From Ceratorhiza oryzae-sativae (taxonomy: Eukaryota; Basidiomycota; Agaricomycetes; Cantharellales; Ceratobasidiaceae), in contig JARWMV010000082.1 in the NCBI GenBank assembly GCA_030998015.1, positions 1 to 64,000 on the forward strand: a stretch of DNA of 64,000 nt, in the 5' to 3' direction. Below the pieces are notes generated by a model. That model saw nothing but the letters and a program-made list of their open reading frames with translations, was not told where the DNA came from and made no database searches. The position numbers were made by a program, and so were the translations under genes. The first letter of the stretch is position 1. Each line of letters starts with the position of its first letter. Shown piece after piece: positions 57,156 through 64,000 of the stretch.

Positions 57156-60100
57156 ATGTCTAACCTCCAACCAATCAATAATACACCCCTGGAACCAAAA
57201 ACATGCCTCAACATATACCAACTCAATGTCAACAACTCTAGATACCCAACTGATACTGTTATTAATACACATAGCCCAGATGACTGGGACTTAATTGCTT
57301 TTCAAGAACCCAAGATTGCACATATGAAGAATCCAATAGGCATCACCATGAAGTGGGAGATAGTATTACCTACTAATCACAGGAAAGACAACCAGGAGCA
57401 CTCAAGATCTATGCTACTTGTTAGCAAGAAAGTCTTGACAAACTGTTGGAAACTGATTCCCTTTGAGTTGCATGACCTGACAGCAATTGAACTGATTACA
57501 GGATTGAGTAACATCCAAATTATTAATGTTTATAACAACTGCAGGAACCAGAGCACACTAGCACTATTAGACTCACACCTTAGGAGACTTCCCAGAAACA
57601 CCAAGGTTATTATTTTGGGTGACTTTAATCAACATCACCCAAGCTGGGACAACCTGCTCTGTGAACTTCTTCTCAATGATGCATATATTACCACTGCTCA
57701 GCCCCTTGTCAACATCATAACAGACCATGAGCTTCACATGGCCCTACCCCCAGTGATTCCCACCCACAAACACTTTAGAACTGGTCAGTTGTCAAGACTA
57801 GATAATGTGTTCATCTCTGTTGGACTGCAAGACAGCATACTCAAATGCACAGTACACCCTGACTGCATGCTGGCCCACACTGACCATTTCCCTATTCACA
57901 CAAGGTTAGAGGTACAATACAAAGCTGCGCCCACCACCCAGACAAGGAATTTCAGCAAAACACAATGGCCCAAGTTCCAAGAAACACTGGAGCTAGCCCT
58001 CAAGGGCAAATCAACCACTATTCCAGTCTCTGCAGAGATCTTTGATACACAACTGGGTATGCTCACTGCTGCCCTCACCAAAACAATACAAAAGGTAGTC
58101 CTGATGGTGACAGCACAAGCTAACACAAAAAGATGGTGGTCAAAGGAACTTTCAGACCTTTGGAAGATCAGAAATAACCTACTTCACAGATCACTCCAAC
58201 ATGCTGATGAACCCAAAAACCCAATTCATGCAGAGTACAAAGAATCAAGCCACCAGTTCAGACTGACAATGGATGAAGCAAGATCAGACTGCTGGAACAG
58301 GTATATCAACAACATAGAGGCCAAGGACCTCTGGTTGGCTCACAAGTATCTCAAGAATCAATGTGGAGTGCAAGGCTCAGCCAGAATTCCAACACTAACA
58401 GTCAAGCAAGGTGATGGGCCCCCAACCCAAGTATACTCAAACAAGGATAAGAGCAAAGTGTTATATGACAATTTCTTCCCTCAGCATGCAGATTTGGAGA
58501 TTATTGACATGCAATTTCCAGTGCCAGTCACCAACTTCAACCCCATCACCAATGACAACATTAGGTTGGCCATTGCAAACCTCAAATCGGGGAAGGCCCC
58601 AGGCCTGGATGGGATCCCGAATGAGGTCTTCTCAAACTGTGCTGACATACTCATCCCACACCTTACACTGTTATACAGAGCTACCTTCAAACTACACCAC
58701 TACCCATCTGAATGGCAGAGATCTACAATGGTGGTGCTGAGAAAGCTGGATTGTCCAGACTACACAGTCACAAAAGCATACCATCCAATAGCACTGCTCA
58801 ATGTGATCTCGAAGTTGCTCTCCACCTGCATTGCTAACCAGATAAACCAGATTGTAGAGTGATACAAGTTACTCCCCACACACCACTTCGGCGGATGAGT
58901 GAAGTGAACCACCTGTGACTCAATGCATGTGCTCACCAGTTTCATCAAGGATGCATGGAGAAGGAAGAACGTAGTCTCTGGTCTATTCTTGGACGTTACA
59001 GGGGCTTTCCCGAATGCACACCCAGCAAGACTAACCCACAACATGAAGAAACTGGGAATTCCCACAGAGATAGTAGATTGGACAGACCAGAAACTGGCCA
59101 GAAGAACTACTCTCCTCAAATTCAATGACTATACCTCAACGCCCTTCGAGATCAGACATGGCATCGACCAAGGATGCCCACTCTCGTGCATTTTCTACCT
59201 AATTTACAACGCTGACCTTATCTGAATAGCAGATCCAGACGAATGCGAGATGGCTGTGGGCTATATCGACAACGTTGCCCTCCTAGCTGAGGCCCCCACT
59301 TTTGAGGAGGCTAACGACATTATCAAGAGTATGATGGAAAGGAGAGGAGGCGCACTTGAATGGGCGCGCAGCCACTCTTCAGAATTTGCTCTAGAAAAAA
59401 CAGCGCTGGAAGGCTTCAAAGGCCACTCAAAACAAGACCCCGTACCAGTAGAAATAGGAGGCATGCGCATACAACCAGTAAACTCACATAAATTTTTAGG
59501 TGTAATCTTCGACTGGAAGCTAACCTGGCGTGAGCAAAAACTAGCGGTACTCAAGAAGGCGACCGCTTGGGCGCAAGTGAACAAGTGGGTATGTCGAGTT
59601 GAACATGGGCCAAAGCCAGAGTCGGCAAGGCGCCTCCACCACACAGTCTTCATTCCAAAGGTGACATATGCGGCAGAAGTATGGTGGGACCCAGAGGTAA
59701 AGTGGAGGGGAAAAGACAGAAAGGGGTGGTAGGCTTCACTAGACGACTCCAGTCAATCCAACGGATCCTAGCCCTGGCCATCACAGGAGCGCTGAGAACC
59801 TCGCCCACTGACCCCCTGATTGTACATGCAGGCATATATCCAATCGAACTGGAACTTCAGAGGAGCATTCACCGGTCTGCAGTCAGACTTGCCTCTATCC
59901 CAGTCAGTAACCCTCCTTCAACCTGGTCAAAGAAGAAGCGAAGCGCCTGGGCAGCAAGACTCGTCACCCTTCCTCAATACGTCGACTGTTTCTTAGCACA
60001 AAGGTGAACCCGAAACACTATGCGACAAGTTCTGACTTCGATGAACTACCCGATTCGACAAAGATGCTAAACCCAAGCATACAGCCCAGCAAGGAGGCCG

Positions 60101-60990
60101 CCAAACGAGACGAGGCTGAAACAGAGGCGGAAGTCAAAATATACACTGACGGGTCAATGTACAAAGGCGAAGTAGGAACTGCGGCGGTCCTGGTAGGTAG
60201 AGGCCACGAACTCACGGCGAAGCTATATGTTGGTAACGACAAGGAGCATGAGGTGTATGAAGCGGAAGTCATAGGCCTTATCCTAGGTCTCGAACTACTA
60301 GCTCGACAGGAAGGGGTGAAATCGGTGGTGATTTTCATTGATAACCAGGCAGTACTACTCACTCTGCAAGCGGGCAAAACGGAGAACCTCAGCTACCTCT
60401 ATGACAAACTGGACGGACAATTGAAAAAGGTCAAACACGCAAACAGAGGGATACGCGTAGTAACAAAATGGGTACCAGGGCACGTAGGAATAATGGGGAA
60501 TGAGAAAGTGGACAAAGCAGCTAAGCAAGCTGCTGCGGAACGACACACTACTGATGATCTGTTACCAGACTTCCTCAAGCGAAGGATTCCCATAAACCCG
60601 ACCGCGGCGAAGCGAACGAAGAAGAGGGAGATGGATACGGATTGGGGGATGTGGGTAGGGAGTTCGGAACGAACAGAGCGTATGCGCCACCTTGACCAGT
60701 CCTACCCGTCCAAGAAATTCAGCAAGGACGCGAAGAAGTTTGGCTTAACAAGACTCGAATATGCAACTTTGGTGCAACTCAGGCTAGGACACTTTCCTCT
60801 GGCGACGTACCTACACTGGTTCAAGAAGACGGACTCACTGTGATGTCCATTCTGCGAAAGCCGATCGGAGACTATGATCCACTTCCTCATGGGATGCGCG
60901 ACACTCGAACAACTTAGACGAGAAAGAGATAGGCTGTGCGGGGCTAAATCTCGGTCGATGCACTTCTACTTCACCCAGGGAGACACACCA
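57156..60990 (+). pseudogene. LINE2 ORF2: endonuclease-reverse transcriptase-RNase H, broken by stops
   Basis: ATG 57156 opens the ORF. The APE endonuclease has NIYQLNVNNSR, DLIAFQEPK, VIILGDFNQHHPSWD, SRLDNVF and AHTDHFPI. The RT reads LKSGKAPGLDGIPNEVF, KAYHPIALLNVISK, LLPTHHFGG, GLFLDVTGAFPNAHP, GIDQGCPLSCIFYLIYNADLI and GYIDNVALL (usually YxDD). RNase H is well kept: KIYTDGSMYKGEVG, EAEVIGLILGLELL, IFIDNQAVLL, WVPGHVGIMGNEKVDKAA. A C-terminal CPFCESRSETMIHFLMGC zinc motif follows. Stops (58861, 58897, 58909, 59222 and 60841, all TGA) fall where CGA is likely, and a frame shift lies near 59700-60000. Confidence 0.86.
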
Positions 60991-61335
60991 CACACGTAAT
61001 GGCATTTATTCGCAAAGCGAGGAGTCAGCTGGGGGGCTGACGAGTTGCAAGGACACAGCGGGAGGAGGTCTAGGACTATGGATAGGGGTCAAAAGGGGAA
61101 GCCTAGAATAGGGAGCACGAAGGGAATCAGGCAGAACACGAGCACACACAGAATACCGTTCCCTACGGAGCGCCGAATACTTTATGCCCACAAACCGTTG
61201 AAGGAGTGCAGGGCGTGGACGAGGGAGGAAACAGACATTTTGACACTTTGTTCTTCATTGCATTTGTGCGGATAAGCCTTATATACATATGTAGCAGGCA
61301 AATAACACCATAACTCAATAAAAAAAAGGATATGA

Positions 61336-62111
61336 CTAGATAGGTAATACTAACCAGATGAACTCTAGAATAGTCCACCATATCTTCCCTTCTGCAAACC
61401 AAAAAATAACCACACCAAGATAGGACTCATGTGTCAGGCTAGTCCACCCATCAAGCGCCAGGTGTAGCACACCTGGAACCAGCTGAACAAGAAATTCATA
61501 CATGAGAAATGTAGCATAAGAAAGAAGAAGCCAAAACATACTTGTAGATAGTGTGCTGTGTCCTTTGACATATCCTTGTATATGCGTCGCACATCTGTTG
61601 ATATGATTTAAGCAGTGGGAAGCAAGGTTCCAGGACAAAGGAGTTCAACCTCTTGCCTATGAAGCTTGTCTGTTACCAACTCAAATGGGCAGCATTCTTG
61701 AGCGCAGCGAAGGGCAAGGATTGTGCAATGCCTAGCAGCCGAGTAAGAGAGCAGAGGATAAGCTGGGGTTTTAGCAGGAACTACAATGCCTCTCTTGCAA
61801 TCACATATAGCAGCAGATGTGATGTGGTTGCCAATGCCATCTCCATTGCTCAGGCAATTGCAATACTGCGGGTTGTGACTTGGATGATTGCACTTGCAGT
61901 CAAAACGAATCACAAGTTTTGAAAACTGGCCATATCCATCGTAGTGGCGCTCGATGGAAGGGTTATAATGGCTATACGCCAAGGATCTCCATGATTCACG
62001 AGTCTCAGCTACATTCACGCCCATACAATAGGTAAATAGTCTCCTATGCCGTAAATACTTTGAATTACTGACCCAGAATCTTTTCGTTGTCATATTTCTC
62101 GGCTTTGGCAT
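61336..62111 (-). pseudogene. N-terminal fragment of a third hAT-type transposase (hAT3)
   Basis: The minus-strand frame reads RRLFTYCMGVNV, SHYNPSIERHYDGYGQFSKLVIRFDCK, ITSAAICDCKRGIV, RHCTILALRCAQECCPFELVTD and RQEVELLCPGTLLPTA, which resembles the N-terminal part of a hAT family common in basidiomycetes. After a probable intron near 61545-61610 it continues VLHLALDGWTSLTHESYLGVVIFW. The catalytic remainder is absent: the left end meets the LINE2 tail. It may be a truncated copy cut when LINE2 inserted. Confidence 0.65.
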
Positions 62112-62675
62112 CTGTCATGGCGTTCAGGCCTTTGCGACGCTTTGCACGTTCGCGCGGAGGTTCTGACGGTGCAGGACGCCGCACAGCTGGCGAAGGCAAG
62201 GATGGCTCAGGGGGTCTCAAAGACATGGGAGGAGGGGGTATTGTGTACTATCTACTCGTTTACACGCATATATTTATACTAAAACCCCAACCATTGCTCG
62301 GGATCCACTTCACTGTTGAACACGCAAGTTTAATAGCAGAACAGATGTGAGTCAAACGTGGGTCAAGCCCATTTTTACTATTTTTTGACCTGATCATAGC
62401 GCTGTACAGCGCACTTTGCTCAAACAATACGCGACGCTTCGTCGTGCATCTCGTGGTTCCGGCGTTCTTGCCCGAACTCAACTGCGCAGCCGAGTCATCC
62501 GCGCCGCTTATTTCAAATTCATCTGCACACCCAGTCATTATACCTGGATGCCATCTGCGGTTGCCTATCCGGGTGACATACGGATAAGCCTTATCCGTTT
62601 CGCTCCCTAGTCAAATCCAAACTCAAACACGTGATTGGGCCCCGGATCTCCCTGGACAAGCACCGCTTTAGCGAT
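62112..62675. other. Intergenic region upstream of the F-box gene, with a perfect palindrome
   Basis: A poorly defined open frame on the plus strand (62416-62610) shows no similarity. CGGATAAGCCTTATCCG at 62579-62595 is a perfect 17-bp palindrome 81 bp before the ATG, and part of it (CGGATAAGCCTTAT) also occurs at 61270. It could be a transcription factor site. Confidence 0.4.
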
Positions 62676-63824
62676 ATGTCTATGCTTCCTCCGGAAATCA
62701 TTCAACTGATCGCAAATTACTGCGATAGCCGGATACCTCTAACTCTAGTCAACAAGTGTTTTTATCATAATACAGTGCCTATCCTCTACCACGATGTCAA
62801 GTTATATGGACACGCAACCCTAATTTTCTGCAAGACCTTACTAAACGGATCGCCCAACCTTCATAAATACCCAAGAATCCTCGAAATTATTTTCATCCCT
62901 ATCCAAGGGCAGGCTGAAGAACACGCGCGAGCAGCGAGGGATCTCCTTATGCTGGTCCCTAACCTGGTCGAACTTTCCTTGGGCATCTCACCAAACCTGG
63001 TACAGCGGTTTATAGCCAGCGAACAGTACCCCTTCAGTCTCCGCAAACTCCGCCTTGAAGGGATCTCAACTGAGGTACTGAATACGTTTATCCGAGCCCA
63101 GCCCCTGCTCGAAATGCTAGATCTATATAGAGACATAACGTACGGCGACGCGCCATTACCGCAAGATGATTTCCTAGCAGCGTCCGACGTGTTACCGAGA
63201 CTAAAGTCAGTTTGTACAACTGCCGATTATGTTCACCATATAATTCCACACCGACCAGTCTCCAATGTAGAAGTTTTGGGAGGTTTCAGAAAAGACCAAA
63301 TTCCTCTCTTGACCAAATCATTACAAAAATGCACAGCTCCTTTGACTTCGATACGAGTTGATATTACTTGCGATCTCACCCTCTGGTATCGCGATGTATC
63401 TGCATTTATATTTAGCATTGCATTTGCGAAAAGCTCGTTGCGAGAACTCAGCGTGATCTTCAGCCCGGATGATTGGGACGAGAGGTTCACGGATATCTTG
63501 GAATACTGGCTAAAGGTGTGCACGGGATTAAACTTGCTTGGATCTTGTGCTAAATTTGTATTATGGAACACTCCGTGTAAACAGAGGTCACCCGATACCC
63601 CACAGAGGATCAAAGATGTTCGAATGAGCCTTACTGGGTTCATTTGTCTAGAAGTATTCAATCTGGTTCACCCGTTCTACGAGGAGGGTCAGATAACGCC
63701 ATGGTATATTGCGTCTATTCCGGAGTTATCGCAGTTTCAGGTGTGGAAGAAGGCCTGTCCCAGCCTGAAGGAGGTCACCATATTTAATCTATTTCTCTCG
63801 GATCAATCCGAAGTCAGACTTTAA
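62676..63824 (+). CDS. F-box-type protein with LRR-like C-terminal region, 382 aa
   Basis: ATG 62676 begins MSMLPPEIIQLIANYCDSRIPLTLVNKCFYHNTVPILYHDVKL, an F-box motif: LPPE followed by a helical stretch ending in LYHDV, as in many basidiomycete F-box proteins. F-box proteins bind Skp1 and bring targets to the SCF ubiquitin ligase. The following 300 residues show irregular leucine-rich segments (LVELSLGISPN, LRKLRLEGIST, LRELSVIFSPDDW, LKEVTIFNLFL). There is no intron and no stop. The frame extends upstream to a GTG, but the ATG directly before the F-box is preferred. It is probably a functional gene in a CpG-rich island. Confidence 0.75.
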   Translation: MSMLPPEIIQLIANYCDSRIPLTLVNKCFYHNTVPILYHDVKLYGHATLIFCKTLLNGSPNLHKYPRILEIIFIPIQGQAEEHARAARDLLMLVPNLVELSLGISPNLVQRFIASEQYPFSLRKLRLEGISTEVLNTFIRAQPLLEMLDLYRDITYGDAPLPQDDFLAASDVLPRLKSVCTTADYVHHIIPHRPVSNVEVLGGFRKDQIPLLTKSLQKCTAPLTSIRVDITCDLTLWYRDVSAFIFSIAFAKSSLRELSVIFSPDDWDERFTDILEYWLKVCTGLNLLGSCAKFVLWNTPCKQRSPDTPQRIKDVRMSLTGFICLEVFNLVHPFYEEGQITPWYIASIPELSQFQVWKKACPSLKEVTIFNLFLSDQSEVRL

Positions 63825-64000
63825 TTCTGTCTACAGGAGGCCAGCTGTTGTCATTTACTTTCAAAACTGCCCAGATTGTACCGATTGTAGTCCTTTTAGA
63901 TCCGCGACTTCTTGTTTCCTTGGTATCCTTTCTTTTGATTTTCATACAAGTGGTAAATTCATAGCCTTATCGGTTCTAATGCGGCTCCAACGAAAGGTTG
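63825..64000. other. 3' flank of the F-box gene
   Basis: No gene is seen. T-rich stretches follow the stop codon; no clear AATAAA signal is present. Confidence 0.3.

Larger units (their letters stand above)
53462..57163 (+). pseudogene. LINE2 ORF1: Gag-like, coiled coil and CCHC knuckles, split by two LTRs
   Basis: The first segment (53462-53914) is a charged coiled-coil region (REDKAKRTKEMHKLLEEKK). LTR-D2 splits it. The second segment has a further coiled coil (QEKEELEKVKVSENKRDQQ) and an RRM-like part, then begins a zinc knuckle. LTR-C2 splits the gene exactly inside this knuckle: CFRCQKPR before and HRKQDC after, which make CX2CX4HX4C when joined. A second Cys-rich motif (CGSCTGPHMSDQC) follows, then the tail to TAA 57161-57163, which overlaps the ORF2 start. 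Stops and shifts lie near 53914, 56492 and 56925. The true start is not resolved. Confidence 0.78.
53462..61328 (+). mobile_element. LINE2: second non-LTR retrotransposon with RNase H, near full length
   Basis: ORF1 (about 53462-57163) and ORF2 (57156 to about 60990) lie on the plus strand and end near an A-rich tail (CAATAAAAAAAAGG, about 61314-61328). Without LTR-D2 and LTR-C2 it is about 6.4 kb. The first part to about 58580 is almost free of CpG while the rest is rich in CpG, with no visible break in the reverse transcriptase reading. It is unlike LINE1 in sequence. Confidence 0.82.

Noticed and set aside
58580..58870. Assembly chimera as the cause of the CpG step in LINE2
   Set aside because: The reverse transcriptase reads on across the step and the same kind of step occurs in LINE1/Copia, so a join error at both is unlikely; read support could not be checked.
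1..64000. tRNA and rRNA genes
   Set aside because: No cloverleaf or conserved rRNA words were recognised; only the Copia primer site resembles tRNA, and it is complementary to it.

Overview
This window is nuclear DNA of a fungus, almost certainly a basidiomycete (Agaricomycotina). The evidence is short GT-AG introns of about 45-62 bp, a gamma-tubulin complex protein, an NLR-like NACHT-TPR protein of the type expanded in mushrooms and relatives, and a dense nest of LTR retrotransposons, Tad-like LINEs, Copia, hAT, pogo and Tc1 elements. I cannot name the species.

Layout. 1-5.9 kb is host DNA rich in CpG: the 3' end of a TPR gene (1-393), the GCP2/Spc97 gene on the minus strand (873 to about 4.0 kb) and a 169+169 bp inverted repeat (4915-5654). 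6.0 to about 36 kb is a transposon block nearly stripped of CpG: solo LTRs of four families (A-D), a DDE transposon with TIRs of about 315 bp, two pogo-like elements, a hAT element and a Tad-like LINE (LINE1, minus strand) cut by two solo LTRs and a complete 5584-bp Copia element. From about 36.4 to 45.2 kb CpG returns: the 5' half of the Copia element, ORF1 of LINE1, then an apparently intact five-exon NACHT-TPR gene (40781-44715). Its 3' exon and 3' flank are a diverged copy of the gene cut by the left edge of the window. 45.2 to about 58.6 kb is a second CpG-poor transposon block (Tc1, solo LTRs, hAT, the 5' half of LINE2). From about 58.6 kb CpG returns in the second half of LINE2, followed by a hAT N-terminal fragment and an F-box-type gene (62676-63824).

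Four host loci are recognisable: two NLR/TPR paralogues, GCP2 and the F-box gene. Most of the rest is nested mobile DNA. Target-site duplications give the insertion order: LTR-C3 was cut by the DDE transposon, which was cut by LTR-A3; LTR-A2 was cut by LTR-B1; LTR-A4 was cut by a pogo element; LINE1 was cut by Copia and by LTR-A6 and A7; LINE2 ORF1 was cut by LTR-D2 and C2.

The main signal is mutational. CpG has been converted to TpG/CpA over whole blocks, and the block edges fall inside single elements (LINE1/Copia and LINE2). Most premature stops I read are TGA where CGA is the likely ancestor. Many lost catalytic Asp/Glu residues sit where a codon ending in C precedes a GAN codon, so a CpG-to-CpA step turns Asp to Asn or Glu to Lys. 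Many open frames in this window start at TTG or GTG rather than ATG, so starts are given only where an ATG or splice evidence supports them.
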